A DNA stretch of 64,000 nt from Hyalella azteca (GCF_000764305.2 NW_025939252.1:2230-66229); one strand, 5' to 3'. Shown: positions 1-12,457, counted from the first letter of the stretch. The notes: generated from the letters alone by a model not told the origin. A program made the numbers and translations.

Positions 1-403
1 CCGTCACTCCCAGCACGAGCACGAGTCACATTGTCATGGAAGGGAAGAGAGGAGAGGGGTAGGACAAAAGGGGGTTGTTTAATCTGAGGGGTGAGGGGTT
101 CTTATGAAATTGTGCGTTTATCCATGGCTGAGGGGAAGAGGAGGGGGGTAGAGGGGGTTCACATCCGGCGCGTGTGTTCAGTATTGAAGGATCTTGTTCC
201 GCTCTGCAAGCGTTCAGGTAATCCATCAAAATTTGAGACCGTGGAGCTATTATTTGCATATTATTGAGGGAAATCATTCGACCGAGTTTCTTTGTAGGCA
301 AATAATAGTTTGAAAAATATTTTACGGACGCAAAATTTTTGGCATTGACATATGGTCAATGCCAATCTCATAACGTATGACAGTTTTCACTACTAGATAC
401 GTA
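1..403. other. Non-coding, purine-rich stretch on the + strand
   Basis: Positions 35-165 are strongly purine-rich on the + strand (runs of GGGAAGAG and GAGGGG type). The open frame on the opposite strand here is a proline/serine-rich by-product of this bias. No gene, RNA or mobile element recognised. Confidence 0.5.
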
Positions 404-673
404 TAATAGCGATGACTAAATGTATCAGATAAGTAACAATGACTATGTGTAGCAGATGAATAACGTACGTCAAGTAGCAATAACTAAACGTAGCCGTTAA
501 ATAACGTACGTCAAGTATCAATAACTAAATGTAGCAGATAAATAATGTACGTCAAATAGCAATAACTAAATGTAGCAGATGAATAATGTACGTCAAATAG
601 CAATAACTAAATGTAGCAGATGAATAATGTACGTCAAGTAGCAATAACTAAACGTAGTAGATAAATAATGTAC
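404..673. repeat. Minisatellite, 41 bp unit, about 6 copies
   Basis: The phrase ACGTCAAGTAGCAATAACTA starts at 467 and again 41 bp later at 508, and the pattern continues to about 673 with point differences such as AAATG/AAACG and AAATAG/AAGTAG. The first copies are the most diverged. Confidence 0.92.
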
Positions 674-1474
674 GATGTGATGCTGTGGAACGTAGTGATG
701 ACGTGACACGTACGGGATGTTGCTGCGCGTCAGCATGCAGTCTGGCGGTTTTTGTGAAGAGGTCTGCGCTGTGACGGCCTTTCTCTCTCAGGAGTCTTGC
801 ATCCCAGCAGCATCTCCCTCTACTAAGCCACTCCACCCGCCCACTCTTCCCTTCCAGCTGCCTTTCCCTTTACCTAAGCCATTCTACCAGTCTACTCTTC
901 CATTCCAGCAGCCTTTCCCTCTATTTTCGATTATTATTATCCATCGTAAAATATCTTTCATTCATTTGTTCTAGATTTTCATTAACAAAATTATAACTCT
1001 TATGACTTCATTTCCTCCTTTTACTTAATATTCTTAATATTAAGTAAAAACAAGTAAACCCCCCCCCTACTACGTAATATTCTTTTCAAACAAGTAACTG
1101 AATAAAGGTAATGATCGTTCTCCATGTTTTTCTTCCATCCAAGCATTCCTCGCTTCACGATTTCTACCCTTGTTTCTTCCACGCCACATCCCTTCCCTCA
1201 ACCGCCAGCGCCGTGCAATATCTTTCTAATCCACCTTTTTCCCCCAACTTCCAGCTTGTTCTGCCGTTGTCACACCGGTTATATAGGAGTGACCGGCACT
1301 ATACGGTCCCTGCACTGCATGCTATGGAAAAGAACCTGACATTCCCACACAAGTACTAAACATGGATAATTCTCATCATTTAAATTGGTGTTTCTTCATC
1401 AATACCATGCGTGTGCACTTGAAATGATACTTTGGTACACTAAATTTGGCATGTCAGCCCTGCCAACGCACATC
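674..1474. other. No gene seen; pyrimidine-rich non-coding DNA
   Basis: Positions 780-930 and 1120-1270 are C/T-rich, giving low-complexity frames rich in P, S, F and L. A run of nine C lies at 1059-1067. No recognisable coding region. Confidence 0.5.
1019..1049. other. Perfect AT-rich inverted repeat, 14 bp arms
   Basis: TTTTACTTAATATT at 1019-1032 is followed by a 3 nt spacer and its exact reverse complement at 1036-1049. It could extrude as a hairpin. No transposon ends or gene accompany it, so its role is unknown. Confidence 0.85.
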
Positions 1475-1830
1475 ACAACGCCAAACCACGCTCACCCGAA
1501 CTCTGAATGTAACGAAAAATTTACGTTGTATAAACCACGCGCAGCAGACCTCTGCCCCGCGCACAAGTTTACGTAGCAGAAGCACCGTACAAACCACGCA
1601 CACCAAACCCCTGCACCACGCACAAGTTTAACGTGGCACTAACCACGCACACCAAACCCCTGCACCGCGCACAAGTTTACGTAGCAGAAGCACCCTACAA
1701 ACCACGCACACCAAACCCCTGCACAGCGCACAAGTTTTACGTGGTAGAAGCACCGTACAAACCACGCACACCAAACCCCTGTACATTGCAAGTTTAACGT
1801 GGCACAAAGCACGCGCACACGAAGCTTGCC
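1475..1830. repeat. Minisatellite, about 59 bp unit with a 49 bp variant
   Basis: ACCACGCACACCAAACCCCT recurs at 1593, 1642, 1701 and 1761, with ACAAGTTTACGTAGCAGAAG between copies. Spacings are 49, 59 and 60 bp, so one copy carries a roughly 10 bp deletion. The opposite-strand open frame at 1639-1872 is a product of the repeat. Confidence 0.9.
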
Positions 1831-4230
1831 CCCCGCGCTGTTGATCACAGAGCCGTCATAGGAAGATCTCATGAGAAGATCTCTATCAGTCCTGCGAGTG
1901 ATAGCCCGCGGAACCCCATCTCGAAGTCTAATTGTCTGGCAGTGTGGGTCGTTAATCAGGCAGTCCGCAGCGGGGCAAGATACGCTAGTGATGGCTGCTT
2001 AGACTTTTCGTGTGAATGAAGGTTGAACGCAGTAAGGCTGGGTTGAAAATTTCGAAAGCTTTGAACTATGAGCAAATCCGTGCGCAATAAAGATGGATGC
2101 TTGCTCTTTTCGGGGAAGGTTGAAGTTCTGATTCATGGAGAAAGGTTGAAATTCTGATAGTCTAAATTCATGAAATATTCAAATTAGTAGTTCTGGTAGT
2201 CGAGATTCATGAAATATTCAGATTAGTTCTGATAGTCGAGACTATGACTGCCGCCGCCGATCGTCAGAACGGGAGGTACAAAGACGAGAATGTTGTTAAA
2301 TTTTCGAGAGTAGTAGGTTTTGTACTCGGCAAGTTTAAAATTCGCCGGTAAAAAGTAATCTTGGATGTTATGGGTCTTGAAACGATGCTTTTGAAGAGGC
2401 ATGATTGATTCAAGTACCCTTGAGCAACTGAGGGATGACTGACTTCTACTATTACGGAAGCTTATTACTTTTGAATGAATAAATAAAGGTTTTTAGGCAT
2501 GCAACTGTTTTTAATTATTTCATGAACGTTTAATTACCAAATTGTGTTATTTTTTATTGCCAGGTTAAACCATTAAACAATAATTATTCAGTGCAACTGA
2601 AGAAGGTTGAGCAAAAATTTTCAACCCGCCACGCAAGGGCTATATGAAAAATTTCTACAAACTGCACCTCGTCAGCAATTAAAAAAATTCAATATTCACT
2701 GTGTGTTTACATGAGATGTATGCAGCAATGCTACCTCCTGAGGGATTAATTGCCCGCGCTGCTGCCGACAGCGCAGAGACGCCGCGGCTTTCATGGCCGC
2801 GTCGTGTTGTGTACGAGCTCATTTGTCCAGCCTTCGTCAGGCTCCTTCTTTGTGAGGCTACCGTCTTCAACTAACGATAAGATTTGCATTCTCTTTATTG
2901 CATCAGCTTGTGTGATTTCCATCTTATGTTATGCTCTAAGTTTTTTTTGTTTACGCTAAGTTTGAAATGTGTGTGATGTTTTGCGATGGAAGATGCGTCG
3001 TGATTTTGTGGATTTGGTAATGCCAGCTTCGGTTTTTGCTAGTTCCATTGTTGAATTTTTGATGAAGAAAGTGTACATAGAAGTGTTTGGCCAGTCATCG
3101 TGTTGTGATTTGCGTGTTGTCGGCATCACTAATATCCTTCGATGTCTTCGCTCTCTCTCAGTTAAACCAACACCAAGTGTCTGATGAACCGATCACCATT
3201 TGTCAGGCTCATGTCACTGCACACTTATGGAATAAGATTATTTTATCACCCTCATTCATATGATTTTATTCCCTGACATATGCATAGTAGGTGCCTGATT
3301 AATATACCTTCTTACATATGAAACTAGCAGCATACAGAATTGTTCTTTACATTCACTAGTGCCTCAATAAAATATTCTCGCGATTGCTACTGCATGACAC
3401 CATCTTCAGTCGGTCGTGTTCAATGCTGGCCATTCATCGCAAGATTCTTTTTCCTAAGATGCACATGGGCCAGGAATTTAGGCTACGCTGGCTCTGCAAG
3501 TTCTAGAATTCCTCGTCTTGGACACAACTGTGAAGATGTCGGGGGTAACCATGGCATATAAGATGGCTTGTTATGCTCGGAATGACTTTTGTGATAGCAC
3601 TAATTTGTATCGTGGCAGTATAGAATTGCAGGTCATTTACTTGCATTTCTTTTCGCCGGAATTGCCTGCCATTTGCATGCAGTGAACTCCAATAAAATTG
3701 CACGCATTGTTCTCCTCTCTTATAGAATATTGTTTTAGTTATGCAGAAGTTCTTCATATATGCTATAGTTTGATTGAAGACCAGATTATTTTTCTTATTA
3801 ACAATTTTCTTTCCGGATTTTTAATATCAAATCATTAGAATTGCATTGCACTGTTTCTTCCGTGTCATGCACTGTTGCTGAATGAACCATCCTAGAACTG
3901 AAGGAATGGCATCGCATAGTTCAGTTCTGCAGGAATTAGGTTCCAGATACCCTGAGATTAAACATAAATGATGACTCAAGTTCAGTGTTCATTATTTCAT
4001 TTAACAGCAATTATATGCGATCCTCAATTCTAGTTATGCTGCTTTTCTTTTGTCAGTTCACGCGTTGCATCGCAAGTAATGAGCAGATGTGCATCTAAGA
4101 GCAGCCATTCGGAACGCCTTCCTACGAGTTCGTTAAGACATTCTTGGCCATAATTGCAGGGATCCTGCCGTGTGTACCATTTTACGTCTGGCTCCTGCCA
4201 CCTCATAACTGCATTTTTGGACAATTCCCA
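1831..4230. other. No gene recognised
   Basis: AT-rich sequence apart from a small CpG-rich patch at about 2750-2830. Frames of 60-95 codons occur on both strands at the density expected by chance; none shows a known motif. A short tandem repeat inside this stretch is listed separately. Confidence 0.5.
2115..2245. repeat. Short degenerate tandem repeat, 39 bp unit
   Basis: ATTCATGAAATATTCAAATTA at 2166 is followed 39 bp later (2205) by a near-identical copy, each followed by TAGTTCTGGTAGTCGAG-like sequence; a weaker copy precedes them. Confidence 0.8.
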
Positions 4231-4349
4231 CACTATGTAGAAAAATGAATGATTTGTTCTAAAAAATAATGACACGCTTTCAGCAGAGAGCGGACCTAGC
4301 AGAGGATGACCCATACAAGATCAAAAATTGCATCACTGTTAGGAAAATG
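4231..4349 (+). mobile_element. MITE-like element, copy 1 (diverged)
   Basis: First of about 13 copies of one dispersed family in the window. In + orientation the family reads: terminus CACTCAGAAAAATGA-like; inward TTGTCCAAATA followed by GCGACGCAC; central GATACGC; core GGCCAAACTGGGTCAGGATG then ACCCA; then TGCATCGATATTTGGACAAA; and a closing terminus TTTTTCTGAGTG. This copy shows the left end (CACTATGTAGAAAAATGA), a degraded TTGTTC motif, GACACGC, the core AGGATGACCCAT, TTGCATC and a degraded right end. No coding capacity. Confidence 0.65.
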
Positions 4350-4370
4350 AGGATCTTATTCCTTTGAGTG

Positions 4371-4543
4371 GGACGTCTGAGAGCAGACGCAGTACAACTC
4401 ATTATTAACATTCACAAGTTATTTTTAATATTTTAATTATTAAGCACGTCCGAGAGCAAGCGCAGTACAACTCGTTATTAACATTTACGAGTTATTATTA
4501 ATATTTTAATTATTAAGCACGTCCGAGAGCAGGCACAGTAAAG
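4371..4543. repeat. Tandem repeat, 73 bp unit, 2.3 copies
   Basis: ACGTCYGAGAGCA starts at 4373, 4446 and 4519, exactly 73 bp apart. Each unit contains CGCAGTACAACTC, TTATTAACATT and an AT-rich tail TTAATATTTTAATTATTAAG. Confidence 0.93.
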
Positions 4544-4690
4544 TTATTGTTGTCAACGCGCAGTACGGAGCTGGCGCCGCTACTTGCGACTGAGCGGCGA
4601 AATATTCATTGAACTGGGGTGTTTGATCTTACAGTTGCATTCGAGCCTCAATATTCTAAAGTGAAATGCTATATGCCTTCTCTTTTGTAG

Positions 4691-4824
4691 GCAAAGTAAG
4701 CAATAATTTTGCTTCTAGTCGCCATAAATTCGATAGTTTTGATTTTTTTCTCGTCCGAAACGCCAATAAGGAACTTGATCTTAATGTTGGCATCACCAAC
4801 CTGACCATCGACCAGTCCAGCTGA
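4691..4824 (+). CDS. Possible terminal exon, unknown protein
   Basis: A pyrimidine-rich acceptor (GCCTTCTCTTTTGTAG) ends at 4690. From 4693 a frame of 43 residues runs to TGA at 4822-4824 and includes FDSFDFFLVRNANKELDLNV. The peptide mixes charged and hydrophobic residues in a protein-like way. I do not recognise a family and no partner exon is identified. The opposite strand is also open here (4656-5009), which weakens the case. The splice reading is an inference; chance remains likely. Confidence 0.2.
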
Positions 4825-5254
4825 CCTGTTGTGCAACTGTGGTCGCCTCGATGAATTTCGTCACCAGCACAATTTATCATTATTTGAAATTTCCAATAAA
4901 TTACATTTTTCCTAGCTGAAGCTCCCCTGTAGTTTTCATGGCTTAATATTTCCATTAACAGGATTATCACATTCACCGAAAACTGACACACTACCTGAGC
5001 ATAAATCATATTTATCCGATTACAGTACTCATCTACCTGAGCATAAATAATATCTACTCGAGCTTTATTCCTGAGCTTTATTCACTGTCTACCAACAACA
5101 CTACCCCATGAAGCTACTCTCAAGTCACCCAAGTTGTCGTGATGCCTATCCTTTTGTTTACTTTCATGAGATGGATGCTGAGTTTCATCCGGCAGCTGCT
5201 ATATGTCATCTCGCCCCAACCTCTTTACTCCTTTGAAGCATCATCGTTGGCAGT

Positions 5255-5600
5255 AGCCAGTAATGCATGGTTAACCTGTTACATGGCCACTTTATAATGC
5301 GTGGCTTACCTGTTCCATGGCCACTTTATAATGTGTGGTTAACCTGTTCCATGGTCACATAATGCGTGGTTAACCTGTCATATGGCCACTCTATAATGCG
5401 TGGTTTACCTGTCATATGGCCACTTTATAATGCGTGTTTAACCTGTCATCTGGCCACATTATAATGCGTGTATAACCTGTCATCTGGCCACATTATAATG
5501 CGTGGTTAACCTGTCATATGACCACTTTATGCGTGGTTAACCTGTCATATGGCCACTCTATAATGCGTGATTTACCTGTTTCATGGTCACCTAATGCCTC
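5255..5600. repeat. Minisatellite, 35-36 bp unit, about 9 copies
   Basis: The unit is ATAATGCGTGGTTAACCTGT followed by CATATGGCCACTTT. Copies differ by CATATG/CATCTG/TCCATG and by short deletions of the TTTATA part (for example at about 5357 and 5527). Confidence 0.93.
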
Positions 5601-6019
5601 ACTAGATACCTGAGCATGTTGGCATATGCAAATTATCCCCTAATCTTGTTGATGATTTTATTGTGACGAATATTGACGTTAACGTATTCATCCAAGATGG
5701 CATTACATTGCTCGATATCACGCTATTCGTACAAAAAATGTACATGTCCGAAATATTTGTTTATAATTTCGACGCGGATATTCCGATAAAAGTTTCGTCC
5801 CTCCTTTCTCCCTCTACGATTCCATCCAATCAGAGTCGCCATTGCTGAAGCGAGGTTGGGATTTATCCAGCCAATCCATGGGATTTTGCGCAACGCAGCG
5901 GCCTTCGTGATGGATTAGGGGCCGTCGAAATCCAAGGAGGGTTGGCTTGAGGAGCTGCTAGAATGAAACGAAATACGCTTAAGCCATAAGCCTTTCCCAC
6001 AGCATTTCGTCAACTGTTA

Positions 6020-6242
6020 TACTCACAAATGTTAATGGTCATATGTCCCAAATAGGGACGCACTTTCTTATACATGTAGCTCTGATACGCCATGTTGCGA
6101 AGCCAAATTGGGTAAGGATGGCCCAGACAAAAGCAGAAAATTCTTCGATATTTGGACAAAGTCTGGCCCAAAACTACCTGTGTGGTTCTTAAACGCACGG
6201 GCAAAGTTCAATATAAGTCACTATTTCACACTCTTGTGAGTA
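6020..6242 (+). mobile_element. MITE-like element, copy 2, about 223 bp
   Basis: The edges are an exact 9 bp inverted repeat: TACTCACAA at 6020-6028 and TTGTGAGTA at 6234-6242. Inside are TGTCCCAAATAGGGACGCAC, CTGATACGCC, the core GCCAAATTGGGTAAGGATGG, and CGATATTTGGACAAAG near 6145. It is longer than other copies because extra sequence lies between the last motif and the right terminus. The opposite-strand open frame at 6010-6204 is non-functional element sequence. Confidence 0.75.
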
Positions 6243-8032
6243 GGCCTTTAATAAGTTTCTAATTGATATTTTCGCTTTTGGGTATGTGCAGCTTTTATGC
6301 ACTTGGAAGTTGTACCTGAAATTTTCAACTTTAGAAGATGGTACCCGACAAAGCCTCTTTCATGTCGAGATATTTACTTTTTTCTCTATTTGATTAGAAA
6401 CGAATTATTTTGGCCTAAATTCATCCATTCTGGCTTCTTATGACTTCATTGTTCTGTCCAAACAAAACCTAATAAAATGAAACTGGTTTCGCGCATGCAC
6501 TGGAGTTCTTTCTTCAATTTAGACTTTTGCGATCGAGGCGTGGATAACTGAAACTTTGTGTTAAATTACAAACTCTGTTATATAACTGCGGAAACAAATG
6601 TAAATTTATTAGATTTGAAAGCTCGCGGTGAATCAATTATTTTGTTTAAAGCTCACATCATCTGATATATTATTGATATTCTTCCCAAGAACACCGTGAT
6701 TAAAAGTCTGACACACCCCAACGTCGAGAGGTCATTTACCTTTTCTTCTCTCATCTCCGAGATTGGGCACAGTAAGCGGCCTGCCGTCTTCTCCTAATTG
6801 TCTTTGTGTCTGGCGAAATTGAAGATGCCAAGCCAGCTTGAGTAGCGGCCATCGGCGAGCTTCTTTAGCACTTACGAGGTCGCAAATCTGAGGCGGTTGC
6901 CCTATACGGACACCAGCGCCCTCGCTCATTACGGGACGTCGGGTGCTTTTGGTCCTCAGGCTCACAGCTGCACGCCGCAGGTGCATTATAGTTAGCCACC
7001 TGTGTATATCATTAGCCATCAGTCAGCCATCAATAATTCGAACGTCATTTATAAAAGAGCTTTGAATTCTGTGTTAGCTCAATTGATAAATTATCATATA
7101 AGCGGTTTTATTATGTTAGTTTCAAGTGATAGTTTGCTGTCATGTTTGATATCATGGGCTACAGAAATAGGGAAATGTAGTTTTCGATTGTAGGTTATAA
7201 GAAGCGCTATATTCAGATTGAGTTGCGTCTGCAATGAAAACTTATTTTCGTACTTTTTAGACGTACATTCACAAACGGCAGATAACAAATCTGTTTTGTT
7301 TTCGTGAATTCTTCTTCCCATACGATTGTGTTAGTGAAAATTGTGATTAAAATAGCAAGGACTGCGACAGCGCGTAATGCAGGGCCAGCAAGTTAAGCTT
7401 GTGACGTGATGATGAGTAGTGACATTCACCACTTTCGCCCGTATACTCGCTGCAAGTCACGGCTGGTAACGATGTCAGCTGACTCATGCCCGTGTGCGGC
7501 ACAAAGCTAAGCCTCATCTCTCGTATTGTTGATTGCTTTGCATGCGTGGGAACAGCGCTTCTTAGGCTGCTGTGTAATGTTCACATCTGCATGTGGTTGT
7601 TTTATAAGTTGCTTCAGCCGCTTTAAGTGTACCTCCGTTGTTATCTGGACAAATGTTGTCTGGTTTGACAAAAAAATATAATTTCTGGTCTTTTCTGATG
7701 ATAACGAGCGCGGTTTTGTTTGATTTTACCACTAAAACGGCTAGCCTTAAGTGATCTGGTGAATGAAAGACAAACGTCGAAGTATTTACACTCAAGCACC
7801 CTTCATTTCATTCATCACGCATATAATTTGGAAGTTTTCATTAATTAGGAAGCTCGACGCAAATGAGCTGCAGTCTCCACAGAGATTGTCGAATGTTTTG
7901 ATTGTTGCGTCCATCGCGAGCTGGGTTGCAATTCTTCATTGTAGTGCCGATGCTGGTCAATTAGACGACCGATGTCGCTTCAACCCTGCGCGAATTTTGG
8001 GCTCTACCGGACTCAGTCTCTTGAATTTTGTG
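6243..8032. other. Mostly no recognisable gene
   Basis: Apart from the possible exon at 6740-6967, this is AT-rich sequence with short chance frames on both strands. Positions 7370-7510 are more GC-rich but have no coherent frame. Confidence 0.45.
6740..6967 (-). CDS. Possible internal exon, unknown protein
   Basis: On the - strand a frame runs without a stop from an AG acceptor at 6968-6969 (…GCGGCGTGCAG) to a donor AAAAG|GTAAAT with the intron starting at 6739. The peptide contains MSEGAGVRIGQPPQICDLVS and then EARRWPLLKLAWHLQFRQTQ, ending NLGDERRK. This patch is clearly more GC-rich than its surroundings. A second donor-like CTC|GTAAGT lies inside. The acceptor lacks a good pyrimidine tract. 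No family recognised. Confidence 0.27.
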
Positions 8033-8084
8033 ATTCGACTTGGTGCTAAAATTCGACTTGGTGCTAAAATTCGACTTGGTGCTT
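8033..8084. repeat. Short tandem repeat, 19 bp unit, 2.7 copies
   Basis: ATTCGACTTGGTGCTAAAA is repeated at 8033, 8052 and 8071; the last copy is cut short. Confidence 0.95.
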
Positions 8085-8258
8085 GGTGTGATTAATATTG
8101 GTGCTATTTGTCCTGTTTTCTTACGTGCTTGGTAGAACGGAGGCATTTTGGCCTGTGGTCGACTCGGCTTGGATATCGTATATTGCCTGCTTATTAAAAA
8201 TGAATATGGAAGTTTATTGCATAAAATATCTGTTGTACGTCGGTATGCCGTCTTCCGG

Positions 8259-8453
8259 GTGTCGCCGGCCGTGGAGGGGTGCGCATCCCTCATACCCAGA
8301 CCGTGTCGCCGGCCGTGGAGGGGTGCGTATCCCTCATACCCAGACCGTGTCGCCGGCCGTGGAGAGATACGCATCCACCCTCATACCCAGACCGTGTCGC
8401 CGGCCGTGGAGGGGTGCGCACCCCTCATACCCAGACCGTGTCGCCGGCCGTGA
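8259..8453. repeat. GC-rich minisatellite, 44 bp unit, about 4.5 copies
   Basis: GTGTCGCCGGCCGTGGAGGG begins at 8259 and 8303 and then repeats to 8453, each followed by CATCCCTCATACCCAGACC. One copy reads GAGATACGCATCCACC. Because 44 is not a multiple of 3 and the unit lacks stops, several frames stay open across it; the 209-residue frame at 8098-8727 is explained by this and is not a gene. Confidence 0.94.
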
Positions 8454-8455
8454 AG

Positions 8456-11050
8456 CCTCTGAACTATTCAGCAAGAGGTGCGCGCAGTTCGCTACTTTCA
8501 CGACCCCCGTCTTACTCAGCTTAATAATTGTAAACTCGCATGGTATTCTAAAATGTGGGGCACTGACTTTCTCGAATTGCCAGTTATACTGCCAGTCATG
8601 TTGGAGAGTTCGTTTGGCATTGTACGAACTTCAATTATGCAACGAATTTTCTTTTGTCGTTTCTCCTTGCAGGAATCACTTATTTTGTTCTCTCTTCTCT
8701 CATGTTTGGAGAAACATATTTCGGTAATTTGTGTTTCTTATCGTTTTATATCGTAAATACCAGCTGCCTAGTTAGCAATGTAGCATGAAATATCGGTAAT
8801 CATTTAAGATTTGTTTTTATTGCATACAAATACATTGTTCATACAATCATACTAATTCATTCATTCATTATTCATACGACTATATTCATTCAAATTTAAT
8901 AATTCATATCGAGTTGGCGGAATTTCGTGTCTTTTTAAATAAAAACAAGCAAAAACGTTTCGAAAGTTCGTCAAATTTCGGAAGCATTACGTCGATATTT
9001 TGCGTCACCAACGCTGTTCGATTTCGACGAGTTTCTCAAGCCAAAAAAATAATAGATTGAAAATTTATTGAAATCTTCATTATAAAAACTAAATTTATAA
9101 GCCAGATTATCAGCTTATTATGGCAAGAAATTCGTCAATGAATATAAGGTGCGAATCAAGCAACCCTACAGGCCTATTTAGATAAATTGTGCCACGTTAT
9201 ATGACCAGAAATGATCCTTCGTTGAGTTGGTTTGACTGATCCAATCAGTGGGTCATGGCAGATAGTGTTCTCCCAACCCATGCAAAAACAACGGACAGTG
9301 TGTGTCCAACTCCCGCGGCCAGTCCTACTGCGAGTGAGTACCTACTTTTCCTTTATAATTTAGATGTGAAATTATAGAAATGGAGAAGAAAAACCATTAT
9401 ATTAATGGGTCTTCTTATATTCTTATTATATATGAAGAACCATTATATTAATGGTTCTTCTTATACTCAAGATTGATGCAGCCTTATAACTTGACCAGCT
9501 GCACAATATCCGAGAAATATAAAGGAAAATCTAGTTAAAAATTTTTAGATTCAATTTATTACGTTCGCTTATTCATATATTACCCGTCTTGAATTCCATT
9601 CTGCAGTTCTAATTACCTCCGTATCACCTACTATATACTTGCCACTGCATTTATTTGTTCCGTTTACTCTCATCAGATTAACTGTCACTATTACATCTTT
9701 TAGCGTTTTTGTGCTGCGCGCAAGTAAATTTTCTCAAGTGTAGCGGCTACATACATGCACCATTCATTACCTCCCATTAACTGTTTGATTACTGTTCATG
9801 ACGTGCAAGTGCCTATGCCTTATCGTCACTGTGTTGGTAATATCTTGTATGTTTTCATGACGCATCAAAGACCTGCAAATCTCACTGAGCTGAGAAGTCG
9901 TCGTGTGTTGTAAGGCTCGTCGCATCCTGTTTACGCCCGCAACTTTCGGTATCGCTCAAGTTTGCGTTTAAATGCAATCCGGTCCAGTTAAAAATTCAGT
10001 CCTTTCAATTTTCCGACTCTCTTAAACTTTGTTTACTCACAAGAGTATAAATGCTGCAGATTTCAGCAACTTCCTACGCTGACATTCAATTGCTTTTTTT
10101 GTTTTTATTTCATTACTCTAATGGGTTTTTTAATTAAACATCAACAATTGAAGCTCTTGATATCCTTGGATGTGTTAAGAACGCATGATATATTTATACT
10201 TCCGTGTTTAATTAACTATTAATTTGGACAAAAAATAATGTGTTTACAGAAGTTGCACATTTTCTATAATAAAAACCGGCCCAAAGTTTTTAGGTCTGCG
10301 TATCCGCTCGGTCATAAACTTAATTAGAATCTCAATCTGCCTCTTTCACCCCGATGTTGTTATCGATTGCCAATAGAACTGGAATGTCATCCAGCATCCT
10401 TCATCCCGATGTTGTTATCGATTTCTTTTCTGCGACGGAAGCCATGCCCTCACACATGCAGAAGTGACGTCCACTACAAGTGGCCAGTATTAACTGCCAT
10501 GAATTACCAATTACCCTGTGTAGAGTGTTACTGGCTCCTAAGTAGATGGTGAAACTAGTGGCTTCCACGTGTGGCCGCCAAAACTGGCTAACCACTATAC
10601 TAACTCCATGCATAACTTTTCGATATTATGGTATATACGAGCTTCTGAAATGCTCTTGGGAACTCGTTATAGAGTTATTATTACATCGTAACTTATTTAG
10701 TAACGATTTAATTACCGGTTATTTTAGTGCAAATAAACGTATTTTATTTGTAGAATATACGCCTTGCTTAAAATTTCGCCATCTGTTTATCGGTGGGCTT
10801 GGCATTATATATACCGCTTGGTCTGTGTGAAAGATTTGCATGTGCTTCTTTGTATGTCCTAGTGTGTACACAATACAGAGCGCAGCCATGATGTGTAGTG
10901 ACACGCGTGTCGTTAGTTTTGCACTAAACACAGAGAAGTATGTATACTCTGTGTCAGGAGGAGGTGTGGGATACACCCACACATGTCCTGTGTTTATACA
11001 CAACCGCACTGTCGTGACGCCTCGCAGGCGTGACCCGCTCAAGCTTGTGT
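8456..11050. other. No gene recognised
   Basis: AT-rich, with no open frame of note before about 10370 and only chance-length frames after it. Includes a palindromic duplication at 9385-9470 (listed separately). Confidence 0.5.
9385..9470. repeat. Duplicated palindromic motif
   Basis: ACCATTATATTAATGG occurs twice about 50 bp apart. The second occurrence sits in a perfect 12 bp hairpin: GAAGAACCATTA (9434-9445), loop TAT, TAATGGTTCTTC (9449-9460). Confidence 0.85.
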
Positions 11051-11210
11051 AGTCTCGAGGAAAGTCTCATTTCTGTGTAGTCTCTATACATTTCTGTGTA
11101 GTCTCTATATTTCTGTGTGGTCTCTGTACATTTTTGCATAGTCTATAAATTTATGTGTGGTCTCTGTACATTTTGTATAGTCTACACATTTCTGTGTAGT
11201 CTATACAACA
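11051..11210. repeat. Degenerate tandem repeat, about 27 bp unit
   Basis: TTTCTGTGTAGTCTCTATAC-type units repeat about six times with variants GTGTGG, GTACATTTT and small deletions. Confidence 0.85.
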
Positions 11211-11560
11211 ACTAAAACTCTCTAGTGATGTCGTCTCAACGAAAGTTTTCGCTATCGCGGCGTTGAAACGAAACTGCGCTTCCCTGTTTTTTCGTGCCTG
11301 AGTGTCAATTAAGTGATGTAGATATTCTTTGTAAAATTCTTATCTGCTTGCTATAGAAATCAACTTATTTCATATTTGTGAACAGTTTCCTTGTGTATAA
11401 TTTAGTTTAAACTATTTTGGCCAATTCAAATTATGGTGATAAAGCTCAAGGTAATGAGATGTACATGAGATTAAGACAATTGTATACAAAATTTCCATAC
11501 AAAAGGAGAAACATCACAAAGGATGTACTCAGTGATACGTCCTATAGCACAATGCTTTCT

Positions 11561-11760
11561 TCAACGCCCCTCCTCCTCTCCCCTCCTTCACTCTAATCTC
11601 TTCTCTACTCCTGTTATCGTCCTCATGAATGGGTGCTCTGTTCACAGAACTACTCACCCCTTCACACCCCATCTCTCCCATCTACTCTCTACCCAGGTTC
11701 TTCCTCCATTCATTTAATTCACTCTTATCTGACCTCTCTACTCTTCACTCTCTCCGGATA
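11561..11760. other. Pyrimidine-rich tract
   Basis: The + strand is about 200 bp of CTCC/TCTC-rich sequence. Two overlapping frames (11523-11717 and 11629-11853) rich in S, P, L and F result from this composition and are not called as genes. Confidence 0.7.
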
Positions 11761-11847
11761 GTACTGCTTGCCTGCGCAGCTATCCTATTCATAGCCTTGG
11801 ACAATTTGCGGCAATTAACAGCTGTGTTCTTCTTAGTTCACGATTTT

Positions 11848-12123
11848 AAATAAGAAAAACGTTCATTTCCACTTTTCCACAATTATTAATGAGTAAAGCA
11901 TGAGTCAAATAATAGTAAATAATCAGCAGCCAATATGTGGTACCTATCAATGGTATCTGGTACGCGAAGACTGTACGGCACCTCGAAAATAAGAAAAACG
12001 TTCATTTCCACTTTTCCACAATTATTAATGAGTAAAGCATGAGTCAAATAATAGTAAATAATCAGCAGCCAATATGTGGTATTAATGGTAGCTGGTAAAC
12101 CCTGAGACTGCTACTTCACCTCG
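11848..12123. repeat. Tandem duplication, 139 bp unit, 2 copies
   Basis: The sequence starting AAATAAGAAAAACG at 11848 is repeated from 11987. The first 95 bp or so are nearly identical between copies; the remainder (around GGTATCTGGTACGCGAAGAC versus GGTAGCTGGTAAACCCTGAG) has diverged with small indels. Confidence 0.95.
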
Positions 12124-12457
12124 TGGCAATATATTGCGAACCTTTGGGAAACAAATCGCTAAATCAATGTACATTAATTAATGTAGCCTAAAAACTAATG
12201 TAAATTGAACATTAATTTAGCAAAATAAAATGTTCTGCCCGCCATCTGTCAGTGCTGCCAAGCGCCGATCACTTTTTCTCGCAACAACACAAATCCTTTC
12301 CCACAGACGATTGCGTTCATTAATGTTTCCGTAGTTTTTTAGTTGACCCTTTTGGGCGCTGGTCCATATGCAGCGTCCTCCATAAGAACTTGAAGTGTTC
12401 GGTAAATAGACGACCGCATGGCGCTGCGTATGGAGAGAGACTCCCATACAATAGGCA

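Noticed and set aside
404..673. CRISPR array
   Set aside because: Units are contiguous with no unique spacers, and the setting is eukaryotic; the same holds for every other array in the window.
8098..8727. 209-residue + frame as a gene
   Set aside because: It is kept open by the 44 bp GC-rich minisatellite; the flanking parts show no domain, and other frames are open too.
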